Of a stretch of DNA of 64,000 nt, positions 6,653-14,398 are shown in pieces. Position 1 is the first letter of the stretch. Each line of letters begins with the position of its first letter. Origin of the DNA: Flavobacterium sp. HBTb2-11-1 (GTDB taxonomy: Bacteria; Bacteroidota; Bacteroidia; Flavobacteriales; Flavobacteriaceae); the NCBI RefSeq assembly GCF_009826975.1, contig NZ_WUMO01000007.1, forward strand, positions 307,025 to 371,024, given 5' to 3'. Below the pieces are notes generated by a model, which was not told where the DNA came from, searched no databases, and was given only the letters and a program-made list of their open reading frames with translations. A program made the translations under genes and the position numbers.

Positions 6653-6820
6653 AATGATAAAGTTTTATTATAACAAATATAATCCTATTTTTAAATTATT
6701 GATTTTAAATTTCTGCTAAAATTTAACTTATTTTTATTGCAGGATTTAGTAGCCCGAATCTTTAATTTTGAAAATTAATCGTAAGTTTACAACCCCTAAT
6801 TATTTAATTACATTATACCT

Positions 6821-7414
6821 ATGTCACAATTTTGGATTTATTTTCAAATAGGATTAAAACACGTTTTAGACATTAATGCTTACGATCACGTTCTTTTTTT
6901 AATCGCCTTAACCGTTCCGTATCTTTTTAAAGACTGGAAAAGAATTTTCTTATTGGTTTCTCTTTTTACAATTGGCCATACCTTGGCTTTAATTCTTTCT
7001 GTTTACGGCATAATTGCCATAAAAGTGAATGTTGTAGAATTCCTGATTCCGATTACAATCTTGATAACAGCTCTTTATCATTTGTTTACGGCCGGAAAGA
7101 CCTCAAAAAATGATGGTGTAAATCTAGTATTTTTCATAACTTTATTCTTTGGAATTATTCACGGACTAGGTTTTTCTAATTATTTCAAAACAATTTTAGG
7201 AGGTTCTGCCACCTCAAAATTGTTGCCTTTAGGAGAGTTTGCCTTAGGAATAGAAGCTGCTCAGCTGGTAGTAGTTTTTGTTGTTCTGGTAATTTCATAT
7301 ATAGTGCAGACAGTTTTCCGTTTTTCAAAACGCGACTGGGCACTTGTAATGTCGGCTTTTATTATCGGAGTTGTAATTCCGATGATTATTGAAAGCCCAA
7401 TTTGGAACAGATAA
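6821..7414 (+). CDS. HupE/UreJ-family membrane protein
   Basis: This 197-residue polytopic protein has about six hydrophobic helices. The N-terminal segment GLKHVLDINAYDHVLFLIAL carries the histidine/aspartate pattern of HupE/UreJ proteins (GxxHxxxGxDHxLF), and FTIGHTLALIL supplies another conserved His. The family includes nickel or cobalt permeases associated with hydrogenase and urease loci, but the Bacteroidota members are usually found without such enzymes, as here. Metal transport is thus a family-level guess. It starts an apparent operon with the dCMP deaminase gene (5 bp downstream) and a C-terminal processing protease. Confidence 0.8.
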   Translation: MSQFWIYFQIGLKHVLDINAYDHVLFLIALTVPYLFKDWKRIFLLVSLFTIGHTLALILSVYGIIAIKVNVVEFLIPITILITALYHLFTAGKTSKNDGVNLVFFITLFFGIIHGLGFSNYFKTILGGSATSKLLPLGEFALGIEAAQLVVVFVVLVISYIVQTVFRFSKRDWALVMSAFIIGVVIPMIIESPIWNR

Positions 7415-7419
7415 ATTAA

Positions 7420-7851
7420 ATGGAAGTAAAAAAACTGAATAAATACGATAAAGCATATCTGCGAATTGCAAAAGAGTGGAGCCTGCTTTCTTACTGTAAG
7501 CGTAAACAAGTCGGTGCCATTATTGTAAAAGATAGAATGATCATTTCTGATGGTTACAATGGGACACCGTCAGGATTTGAAAATTGCTGCGAAGATGAAA
7601 ACGGATTGACACGTTGGGATGTTCTGCATGCCGAAGCAAATGCAATCCTGAAAGTAGCAAGATCAACGCAATCTTGTGAAGGAGCAACATTGTATATCAC
7701 GCTTTCGCCTTGCAAAGAATGCAGCAAATTAATACATCAGTCGGGTATAAAAAGAGTGGTATATCATAATGGATACCGTGACGATTCGGGAATCCAATTT
7801 TTAATAAAAGCAGGGGTAGAAGTAGAACATATTCCTGTTTTGGAAGAATAA
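7420..7851 (+). CDS. dCMP deaminase / ComEB-like cytidine deaminase family protein
   Basis: The enzyme is predicted to deaminate dCMP to dUMP with a catalytic zinc, supplying the precursor of dTMP. The 143-residue protein has the zinc motif H70-A-E72 and P97-C-x-x-C101, with E72 as the proton shuttle. The substrate side, VGAIIVKDRMIISDGYNGTPSG, is typical of deoxycytidylate deaminases rather than of tRNA or free-base deaminases. It lies 5 bp after the HupE-like gene and its stop codon shares one base with the next start (TAATG), so the three genes are probably cotranscribed. Confidence 0.9.
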   Translation: MEVKKLNKYDKAYLRIAKEWSLLSYCKRKQVGAIIVKDRMIISDGYNGTPSGFENCCEDENGLTRWDVLHAEANAILKVARSTQSCEGATLYITLSPCKECSKLIHQSGIKRVVYHNGYRDDSGIQFLIKAGVEVEHIPVLEE

Positions 7852-9428
7852 TGAAATTTAATTCGAAATATTTGCCAATCGTAATAGGAGCGACTTTTGC
7901 TCTTGGAACAATTGCCGGAAGCTTGATGAATGCTCCTGCAAGTGACCAGCTTTTGGCTAAAAATTACTCCAAAACTAAACTTAACAAACTCATTGATTTT
8001 ATCAATACCGAATATGTTGATAGCGTCAATACCGATTCGATTGTAAACCTTACAGTCGATAATATTCTTTCTAAATTGGATCCGCATTCAGTTTATATTC
8101 CGCCAAGCGAACAGGCTGAGGTTGCCGAAAGCATGAAAGGAGATTTCGTGGGAATCGGAATCAATTTTTATATGTATAAAGATTCGGTTGCGATCATAAA
8201 GCCAGTAGAAAACGGTCCTTCAGCAAAAGCAGGAATAAAATCTGGCGATCGAATTTTATTTGCAGGAAAAACCAAATTGTATGGCAGAAAATTGCCTTCA
8301 GATAGTTTGTTTTCTAAATTAAAAGGACTTCAAGGTTCAGAAATTGAATTGACTGTTTTTAGGAAATCAGAACAAAAGAAACTAAAGTTTAAAGTAAAAC
8401 GAGATATTATTCCAATTAAAAGTGTTGATGCTTCTTTGCTGATTGGAAATAATGTGGGGTATATCAAAATAAACCGTTTTGCCGAAACTACTTTCAATGA
8501 ATTTAAAACTGGTTTGACTAGATTAAAGCAAAAAGGAATCCAGTCGCTTGTAATTGACCTTCGCGATAATGGAGGCGGTTATATGGAAGAAGCGATAGCT
8601 ATTGCCGATGAGTTTTTAAAAGACAAACAGTTAATCGTTTTCACTAAAAGCAAAAACGGCTCAACTGAAAAAACATACGCAACAAAAGCAGGAAGTTTTG
8701 AGACAGGTAAAGTATATGTTTTAATTAATGAAAATAGCGCTTCTGCGAGCGAAATCTTAGCAGGAGCCATTCAAGATAATGATCGCGGAACTATTGTCGG
8801 AAGACGTTCTTTCGGAAAAGGTCTTGTTCAAAGAGAAATGGACTTTAATGACGGATCTGCTGTGAGATTGACTGTAGCACGTTATTATACACCAACAGGA
8901 AGATCAATTCAAAAGCCGTATAAAAAAGGAAACGAAGAATATTTTAAAGAATCGGAATCTAGAATTGCTACTGGAGAATTATATGCAAAAGACAGCATAA
9001 AAGTAGCAGATTCTTTGAAGTTTAAAACTCCTAAAGGAAAAATCGTTTATGGCGGCGGCGGAATTGTTCCAGATGTTTTTGTCCCAATGGAAGCAGAGCA
9101 TGGAAATGAAAATGTTGCTTATTTATTGCAAACAGGAATTGTTGGCCATTTTGTCTTTGAAGAATTAGATAAAAATAGAAATGCTTTTGCGGGAGATAAT
9201 TTCAATGAGTTTTTGACTAAAATGAAAGGCTCAGATTTTTATTTCAAAAGATTTAAAAACTATATTTTAATGACAGGTTTAGATTTGAAATTGGATAAAA
9301 CGAAAGCGCTCGTAAACCGTCATATTACAGCTGAATTTGCACGACAGCTGTTTGGAGAATTGTATTATTATGATGTAATCTTGAAAGATGATGCCATGAT
9401 AAAAACAATTCTAGCTCCAAAGAAATAA
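7851..9428 (+). CDS. C-terminal processing peptidase, S41 family (CtpA/Prc-like)
   Basis: This is a 525-residue periplasmic protease anchored by an N-terminal helix (about residues 8-28). A PDZ domain (about 85-185, with FVGIGINFYMYKD and ENGPSAKAGIKSGDRI) recognises the C-terminus of substrates and feeds the S41 catalytic domain. The Ser-Lys dyad is assigned to S298, in NENSASASEI, and K323, in RRSFGKG; the 25-residue spacing equals that of E. coli Prc as I recall it. The family trims or degrades envelope proteins. Its start overlaps the deaminase stop by one base, and an NTF2-like gene follows 16 bp downstream. Confidence 0.92.
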   Translation: MKFNSKYLPIVIGATFALGTIAGSLMNAPASDQLLAKNYSKTKLNKLIDFINTEYVDSVNTDSIVNLTVDNILSKLDPHSVYIPPSEQAEVAESMKGDFVGIGINFYMYKDSVAIIKPVENGPSAKAGIKSGDRILFAGKTKLYGRKLPSDSLFSKLKGLQGSEIELTVFRKSEQKKLKFKVKRDIIPIKSVDASLLIGNNVGYIKINRFAETTFNEFKTGLTRLKQKGIQSLVIDLRDNGGGYMEEAIAIADEFLKDKQLIVFTKSKNGSTEKTYATKAGSFETGKVYVLINENSASASEILAGAIQDNDRGTIVGRRSFGKGLVQREMDFNDGSAVRLTVARYYTPTGRSIQKPYKKGNEEYFKESESRIATGELYAKDSIKVADSLKFKTPKGKIVYGGGGIVPDVFVPMEAEHGNENVAYLLQTGIVGHFVFEELDKNRNAFAGDNFNEFLTKMKGSDFYFKRFKNYILMTGLDLKLDKTKALVNRHITAEFARQLFGELYYYDVILKDDAMIKTILAPKK

Positions 9429-9444
9429 CTTCAATCTTTATATC

Positions 9445-9810
9445 ATGAAAATAGAAACCGTTGTTGATGCAGAAATCGAACTCTTGACTGCAATTAAAAA
9501 ATCGGATGTTATGGCTTTGGAAACAATCCTTCATGATGATTTATTGTTTAATATGCCCGACGGACAAACCATAACGAAAGAGTTTGATTTGGAATCATAT
9601 CGTTCAGGAAAGTTAAAAATTAATTCTTTGGAAGCATCAGATCAAATTGTCAGTATAATTGATGATTCGGCTGTTGTTGCTGTTACAGTTGCCTTAAAAG
9701 GCGCTTATGACGGAAATGCAATCAGCGGAGTTTTCAAATATTTAAGGGTTTGGAAAAAATCGGGTAAGAATCTAAAAGTTATTGCAGGGAGCTGTGTTCA
9801 GTTGGCGTAA
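9445..9810 (+). CDS. NTF2-like / DUF4440 family protein
   Basis: This 121-residue protein has the alpha+beta cone pattern of the SnoaL/DUF4440 group: an N-terminal helix (VVDAEIELLTAIKKSDVMALETIL), the strand-turn HDDLLFNMPDGQTITK, then beta strands ending in YLRVWKKSGKNLKVIAGSCVQL. Members act as small-molecule enzymes or as binding modules; no catalytic residues can be assigned. It follows the CtpA gene by 16 bp and is likely cotranscribed. There is no signal peptide, so it is predicted to be cytoplasmic. Confidence 0.8.
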   Translation: MKIETVVDAEIELLTAIKKSDVMALETILHDDLLFNMPDGQTITKEFDLESYRSGKLKINSLEASDQIVSIIDDSAVVAVTVALKGAYDGNAISGVFKYLRVWKKSGKNLKVIAGSCVQLA

Positions 9811-9850
9811 AGTTTGATGCAATAAAATAATAGTAACTTAAAATAAAACT

Positions 9851-9892
9851 TTGCGAACCTTTCGTAAATCCTCGCGAACTTCGCGGTTAAAC
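9851..9892 (+). repeat. GCGAAC...GCGGTTAAA intergenic repeat
   Basis: The segment contains TTGCGAACCTTTCGTAAATC and ends in GCGGTTAAA. Close relatives occur at 12065-12184, 23245-23287 and 36465-36530, always between genes. Confidence 0.65.
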
Positions 9893-9901
9893 TAATAATA
9901 T

Positions 9902-10219
9902 ATGAAAAATTTAAAAAGAGTAAGTTTTCTAGTGCTTTTAATGACTTTTGTAATCTCTTGCACAACTATGAAAAATGATGCTAATGCTGTAGTTTCAGGA
10001 AAAGTAGACGGTATAGAAGCAGGTAAAGATGGTTACACGGCCAAAATTACAACAGACGCAAAAGAAGTTTACTTTGCAACAATCAGTATTGTAAACGTTG
10101 GCGGGCCTCAGAATTACAAACAATTAAAAATTGGAGATGTAGTGTCTGTAAAAGGAGAAAAATGGAAATCTGAAGATGAAAACCATATTAAAGTAACAGA
10201 AATCGTTTCGGTTAAATAA
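9902..10219 (+). CDS. Small lipoprotein with an OB-like C-terminal part, unknown function
   Basis: This 105-residue protein has a lipoprotein signal peptide with lipobox FVIS|C20. The mature part is short and beta-rich. Its pattern VSGKVDGIEAGKDGYTAKIT, KEVYFATIS and KIGDVVSVKGEKW suggests an OB-like small barrel. It is predicted to be anchored in a membrane facing the periplasm. No enzymatic motif is visible. It stands alone between a dispersed repeat and its own terminator hairpin. Confidence 0.7.
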   Translation: MKNLKRVSFLVLLMTFVISCTTMKNDANAVVSGKVDGIEAGKDGYTAKITTDAKEVYFATISIVNVGGPQNYKQLKIGDVVSVKGEKWKSEDENHIKVTEIVSVK

Positions 10220-10236
10220 GTTAACCATAAAGTTTT

Positions 10237-10301
10237 AAACCATTAAGAGATTAAGTTTATTAAGCTGTATAGCTGTTTTCTTAATCTCTTAATGGTTTTT
10301 T
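10237..10301 (+). terminator. Terminator hairpin made of the TTAATCTCTTAATGGTT repeat
   Basis: Perfect 19-base arms (10237-10255 and 10280-10298) flank 24 bases and end in a T-run. A third copy of the right arm sits alone at 10368-10384, in front of the convergent oxidoreductase stop. Confidence 0.7.
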
Positions 10302-10396
10302 CTGTTTGGAGTTTTTTCTTAATGAAACTTGGTAATTAAGTTTGCATCAAAATAGAACTTAATTTATCTTAATCTCTTAATGGTAAAAACAAAAAA

Positions 10397-11017
10397 TTAT
10401 CGAGTGCTATCATGAGCGTGAGTCTGTACGCCGTTATTCCATAAAGTAAGAATGTCTGTCGCTACAGCAGCGCCACTTCCGGCTGCAATTGCCAATTGAC
10501 TTCTCCAACCCGCTAAAGTACCGATTACATAAATGCCGTCAGCAACTTTATGGTCTTCATTTTTAAGCTGTATACGCTGTTTTTCTGGAAGCGCTTTTTT
10601 GTGAGGTTCAACAAATTGCATCAAACCTTCAATGTCGAAAGTATTGGCAGAACCAATTCCGACCACGATATTTTTTGTTTGGTATGAATTCTTGTTGGTT
10701 ACTACGGTAAATTCTGGATAACTGCCTTCAATTTTCATTACTTTTTCATTTGAAATCTGAGTAATGTGCGGGTAAGTTGTTACTAAATGCTGTGTGCTTT
10801 CAGTTAAAAGTTCAGAACCTAATTTTCCTGGTGTAATTCCGTGAGCGTTATAAAATACTGCCTCTTGTAAAGAAGAATTTTTCTGATGAGTAAAAATTCC
10901 GATTTTTTTGTCAGTAACAAAAGTTTTGTTTTTTGCGGATCCTAAGACAAGAGCACAAGACATGCCAGATACTCCTCCGCCAATAATTAAAACATCAAAC
11001 ATATTATCTGTTGTCAT
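10397..11017 (-). CDS. Short NAD(P)/FAD-dependent oxidoreductase (thioredoxin-reductase-like)
   Basis: This 206-residue flavoprotein has an N-terminal FAD dinucleotide fold, LIIGGGVSGMSCALVLG (GGGVSG at 13-18), and the C-terminal FAD motif GIYVIGTLAGWRSQLAIAAGSG. In thioredoxin reductases an NADPH domain with a CxxC pair lies between these. Here that domain is missing and there is no CxxC, so classic thioredoxin reductase activity is not expected. I chose the first ATG (11017), although MFDVLI five codons later is also plausible. The start overlaps the preceding small membrane protein gene by 14 bp, suggesting cotranscription. Confidence 0.78.
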   Translation of the reverse strand: MTTDNMFDVLIIGGGVSGMSCALVLGSAKNKTFVTDKKIGIFTHQKNSSLQEAVFYNAHGITPGKLGSELLTESTQHLVTTYPHITQISNEKVMKIEGSYPEFTVVTNKNSYQTKNIVVGIGSANTFDIEGLMQFVEPHKKALPEKQRIQLKNEDHKVADGIYVIGTLAGWRSQLAIAAGSGAAVATDILTLWNNGVQTHAHDSTR

Positions 11018-11207
11018 TCATTTTTTCTTCAATTCTTTTTGAAATTCTAAAAATCAAAAGAATCAAAACAGCGCAAAATGAAGCGGCGATTCCAATAAAA
11101 GCTACCATGCTATCTCCTTGAAAAGGGTTTTTAAAGTCTAATAGCGTAATATTAAAAACGATTAAAGCTAATGCCAAAAGCACTAAGATTGAAGTGAAAA
11201 TTTTCAT
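11004..11207 (-). CDS. Small two-helix membrane protein
   Basis: This 67-residue protein has two hydrophobic helices (about residues 4-24 and 36-54) and a charged tail (SKRIEEKMNDNR). No family is recognised. Its 3' end overlaps the flavoprotein start by 14 bp, so the two are translationally coupled and may work together, for example as a membrane tether, which is only an inference from context. Confidence 0.6.
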   Translation of the reverse strand: MKIFTSILVLLALALIVFNITLLDFKNPFQGDSMVAFIGIAASFCAVLILLIFRISKRIEEKMNDNR

Positions 11208-11314
11208 AAGGTTGTCTTTGTTTTTGTCTAAAATAATAAAGTAGAACTTTATGGGGAAATTGCCTCAAAGTTGTATTTTAGAAATTTTACGGGGTAAATT
11301 TATAAAAATAAAAT

Positions 11315-11893
11315 TTAGACAAACAAACCTTTAACATTAGCAGCGAATAATTTAACAGCAATTGCTAAAAGTATTACTCCAAATGTCTTGCGAACCACTC
11401 CAAGTCCGTTTTCTCCCAGTAGATTTTCGATTTTTTTAGAAGACTTTAAAACGATGTAAACTAGAATAATATTTAATAAAATGGCAATGATAATATTGAT
11501 GGTATGAAACTGTGATCGAAGTGATAATAAAGTGGTCATTGTTCCTGCACCAGCAATTAGAGGAAACGCCAGCGGTACAATAGAAGCAGACCCTGGTTCT
11601 TCATCGCGATAGATTCTGATTCCTAAAATCATTTCTAAAGCCAAAAAGAACAAAACAAATGATCCTGCAACGGCAAACGAGTGAACGTCGATACCAATCA
11701 AATTCAGTAAGCCTTCTCCAACAAAAAGAAAAACAATCATGATAGCGCCTGCAACAATCGATGCCTTTTCAGACTCGATGTGTCCAACTTTTGCTCTTAA
11801 ATTCACAATAATCGGAATCGAACCAACAATATCAATTACGGCAAAAAGCACCATACTAACGGTAATGATTTCTTTAAAATCGATTTCTAACAT
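11315..11893 (-). CDS. MarC-family integral membrane protein
   Basis: This 192-residue protein has six predicted helices. Diagnostic segments are DIVGSIPIIVNL near the N-terminus, FVLFFLALEMILG in the middle and the glycine-rich PLAFPLIAGAGTMTTLLSL, all typical of MarC/UPF0056. Despite the name (multiple antibiotic resistance locus), the family's role is unclear and transport is only suspected. The gene is alone; on the minus strand TACTTTTG (11945-11938) with a TTG 23 bases upstream may be its promoter. Confidence 0.88.
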   Translation of the reverse strand: MLEIDFKEIITVSMVLFAVIDIVGSIPIIVNLRAKVGHIESEKASIVAGAIMIVFLFVGEGLLNLIGIDVHSFAVAGSFVLFFLALEMILGIRIYRDEEPGSASIVPLAFPLIAGAGTMTTLLSLRSQFHTINIIIAILLNIILVYIVLKSSKKIENLLGENGLGVVRKTFGVILLAIAVKLFAANVKGLFV

Positions 11894-11937
11894 ATCGCTT
11901 TGATTTTTAGGGTTTAAAAAACTGCTGCAAAAGTAGT

Positions 11938-11971
11938 TAATAAAGTTAGGTATTTTTTCAATATCATGTAC
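11938..11971 (-). promoter_or_regulatory. Possible promoter of the MarC gene
   Basis: On the minus strand, TTG (11971-11969), a 23-base spacer and TACTTTTG (11945-11938). The spacer is long for the consensus. Confidence 0.35.
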
Positions 11972-12064
11972 TTTTGTTATAAAAACATGTTTTAATAGCT
12001 AAAAAAGTGATATTTGTAACAATTGTTATTTTCTTTTGCATTTAGTAAAACTTATAATAGGATT

Positions 12065-12184
12065 AACCGCAAAGCACGCAAAATTAAATTCGCAAGGTTC
12101 GCAAATTAAAATAGGTATTGGAAATGTGTGCGTATAAACTTTGTGAACCTTTGCGCAAATCCTTGCGAACTTTGCGGTTAAATT
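12065..12184. repeat. Pair of GCGAAC...GCGGTTAAA repeats in opposite orientation
   Basis: The 356-bp spacer between marC and the DUF3109 gene holds a reverse copy starting AACCGCAAAGCACGCAAAA (12065-12106) and a forward copy ending CTTTGCGGTTAAA (12137-12184). Together they form an imperfect inverted repeat. Confidence 0.65.
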
Positions 12185-12213
12185 TTCATCCTATTTTATC
12201 TCCTTTCTTTGAC

Positions 12214-12221
12214 TATCTTTG
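12214..12221 (+). promoter_or_regulatory. -7 promoter element of the DUF3109 gene
   Basis: TATCTTTG fits TAnnTTTG, 28 bases before the start codon. No TTG is placed correctly upstream. Confidence 0.35.
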
Positions 12222-12249
12222 CATTTTAAAATTTACAGTATTTAATATC

Positions 12250-12819
12250 ATGTTTCAGTTAGGTAAAACTATTATTTCAGAGGACATTCTGGAAAAAGAA
12301 TTTGTGTGCAACTTGTCTGCTTGTAAAGGAGCTTGTTGTGTGGATGGAGATGCGGGGGCGCCTTTGAATGAGGCTGAAACTAAAATCTTAGAAGAAATTT
12401 ACCCAAAAGTAAAACCTTTTTTGCGAAAAGAAGGAATTGAAGCAATCGAAACACAAGGAACTTGGGTAAAAGGAACAGATGGTGATCTAGAAACGCCGCT
12501 GATTGATAATAAAGATTGCGCTTATGTGATTTTTGACGGGAAAACGGCACTTTGCGGAATCGAGCAAGCTTACAATCAAGGAGTAGTGGATTGGAAAAAA
12601 CCTGTTTCTTGTCATTTATACCCAATTCGAGTAAAAGACTTCACAGAATTTGCAGCTGTCAACTATGATAAATGGGATATCTGCGATGATGCTTGTTCGT
12701 TAGGAAAAGAACTTGAAGTTCCAGTTTACAAATTTGTAAAAGAGGCATTGATTCGCCGTTTTGGAGAAGACTGGTATTTGGAGCTAGAAAAGGTAGCTGA
12801 AGAGCTTAAAAATTCTTAA
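12250..12819 (+). CDS. DUF3109-family cysteine-cluster protein
   Basis: I start it at ATG 12250 (MFQLGKTII), giving 189 residues; an upstream in-frame extension would run through a dispersed repeat and the promoter. The protein is cysteine-rich: VCNLSACKGACCVDGD near the N-terminus, then single cysteines in NKDCAYVIF, TALCGIEQ, PVSCHLYPIR and DICDDACSLG. This is the DUF3109/YkgJ-like pattern, proposed to bind zinc or an iron-sulfur cluster. Function is unknown. The gene appears monocistronic and is followed by the promoter region of nrdB. Confidence 0.85.
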   Translation: MFQLGKTIISEDILEKEFVCNLSACKGACCVDGDAGAPLNEAETKILEEIYPKVKPFLRKEGIEAIETQGTWVKGTDGDLETPLIDNKDCAYVIFDGKTALCGIEQAYNQGVVDWKKPVSCHLYPIRVKDFTEFAAVNYDKWDICDDACSLGKELEVPVYKFVKEALIRRFGEDWYLELEKVAEELKNS

Positions 12820-13157
12820 AAATTAAAGTGTAATTTATACCTTTTTCTCTCTTCATTTTTTGACTCAAAAAAACAAAGTTTTAACTCAAAAAAAACTTTT
12901 TAAAACTATTTAAAATTTCTTGCTTTTTATATTTAAAAGTCTATATTTTACGGGGCTTTCAGGTATGATTATTGGTTTTAAATGTTTCATTTACAGTAAA
13001 TTAATTATTGTATGAAAAATGTTTCAAAAAATTAACGTTGTTAAAAACTACAGCAAATTGTGAATAAGTTTGACTTTCATTTTTGGCGTTAATTGACAAT
13101 CTTTGTAGTCTATTGAATTAGCAAAAAATTCGGTATAAAAATTAAACAAAAATTGTC
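12820..13157. other. Intergenic region upstream of nrdB
   Basis: 338 bp, very AT-rich, with oligo-A and oligo-T runs. AATCTTTG at 13098-13105 is one mismatch from the -7 consensus, but the nearest TTG elements are 12 and 25 bases away, so the nrdB promoter is not settled. I see no clear NrdR box, riboswitch or small ORF. Confidence 0.4.
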
Positions 13158-14135
13158 ATGTCTCAAGTAGAACCAATCTTACAAGAAAATAAAAATCGTT
13201 TCGTTATTTTTCCTATCAAACATCATGATATTTGGGAATGGTATAAAAAAATGGAAGCTAGTTTCTGGACTGCTGAAGAAATCGATTTGCACCAAGATTT
13301 GACAGATTGGAATAACAAACTGAATGACGATGAAAGATATTTCATTAAACATATTTTAGCATTCTTTGCAGCTTCTGACGGGATCGTAAATGAAAACTTG
13401 GCTGAGAACTTTGTAAACGAAGTTCAATATGCAGAAGCGAAGTTTTTCTATGGTTTCCAGATCATGATGGAAAACATTCACAGCGAAACGTATTCTTTAT
13501 TAATTGATACTTACGTTAAAGATGAAGCTGAGAAAACGGAATTGTTTAATGCTTTAGAAGTTTTCCCGGCTATTGCTAAAAAAGGAGAATGGGCTTTAAA
13601 ATGGATCGAGTCAGATTCATTTGCTGAAAGACTTATTGCTTTTGCTGCAGTTGAAGGAATCTTTTTCTCAGGAGCTTTCTGTTCAATTTATTGGTTGAAA
13701 AAACGTGGTTTAATGCCAGGTTTAACATTCTCTAATGAATTGATTTCTCGTGACGAAGGCGTACACTGTGATTTTGCTGTTCACTTGCACAATCACCATT
13801 TGGTAAACAAAGTGCCAAAAGAAAGAATCAAAGAAATTATTGTCGATGCCTTAGATATCGAAAGACAATTTATTACTGAATCTCTTCCGGTAAGTTTAAT
13901 TGGTATGAACGCTACTTTAATGACACAGTACTTAGAGTTTGTTGCCGATAGGCTTCTAGTAGAGTTAGGTTGTGAGCGTGTCTACGGATCAGCGAATCCA
14001 TTCGATTTCATGGACATGATTTCTCTTCAAGGAAAAACTAATTTCTTTGAAAAACGTGTTGCGGAGTATCAAAAATCAGGTGTGATGAACAATGACAGCG
14101 ATGCTCAAAAAATTTCATTCGATGCAGATTTTTAG
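13158..14135 (+). CDS. nrdB: Ribonucleoside-diphosphate reductase, beta (R2) subunit, class Ia
   Basis: R2 holds the di-iron centre and tyrosyl radical that start ribonucleotide reduction by NrdA. All key residues can be placed by pattern: D74 (AASDG), E105 and H108 (MENIHSETY), the radical tyrosine Y112, E166 (VEGIFF), and E200 with H203 (SRDEGVHCDF). The intact tyrosine argues for a Fe/Tyr class I enzyme rather than the radical-free subclasses. Length (325 residues) is normal for the short bacterial form. nrdA follows on the same strand after 263 bp, so they may share a transcript. Confidence 0.96.
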   Translation: MSQVEPILQENKNRFVIFPIKHHDIWEWYKKMEASFWTAEEIDLHQDLTDWNNKLNDDERYFIKHILAFFAASDGIVNENLAENFVNEVQYAEAKFFYGFQIMMENIHSETYSLLIDTYVKDEAEKTELFNALEVFPAIAKKGEWALKWIESDSFAERLIAFAAVEGIFFSGAFCSIYWLKKRGLMPGLTFSNELISRDEGVHCDFAVHLHNHHLVNKVPKERIKEIIVDALDIERQFITESLPVSLIGMNATLMTQYLEFVADRLLVELGCERVYGSANPFDFMDMISLQGKTNFFEKRVAEYQKSGVMNNDSDAQKISFDADF

Positions 14136-14289
14136 ACAACAAAAAATATTTTAGCGTCTATCTTCTAGAGACACTAAAAAAAGATTACAGATTATTTTTA
14201 AAGGTTGAACCTCTTTCCCCAAGTCGCAGGTTCAATAGCAATTTTTGACGCATTTAAATTCGTTTTTCGGATTTGAAACGAGTAACTAT

Positions 14290-14307
14290 TGAGAATTTGG
14301 TAATTCT
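14290..14307 (+). other. Small hairpin in the nrdB-nrdA spacer
   Basis: GAGAATT, TGGT and AATTCTC form a perfect 7-bp stem with a 4-base loop in the 263-bp spacer. There is no T-run after it, so it may be an RNA-processing or stability element. Confidence 0.35.
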
Positions 14308-14398
14308 CTAAAATTAATTTAAAAACACGCAATGTTTAAGTACTGGAATTCGTTTTCTAGTTACTTTAATTTTTTCAATAACCATAAAAGGTAAGCTT

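Noticed and set aside
12118..12249. Upstream in-frame extension of the DUF3109 protein
   Set aside because: It runs through a dispersed repeat and the -7 promoter element; family members start near MFQLGKT.
14210..14235. tRNA-like GGTTCAA sequence in the nrdB-nrdA spacer
   Set aside because: Only a T-loop-like heptamer is present; no acceptor, D or anticodon stems can be formed around it.
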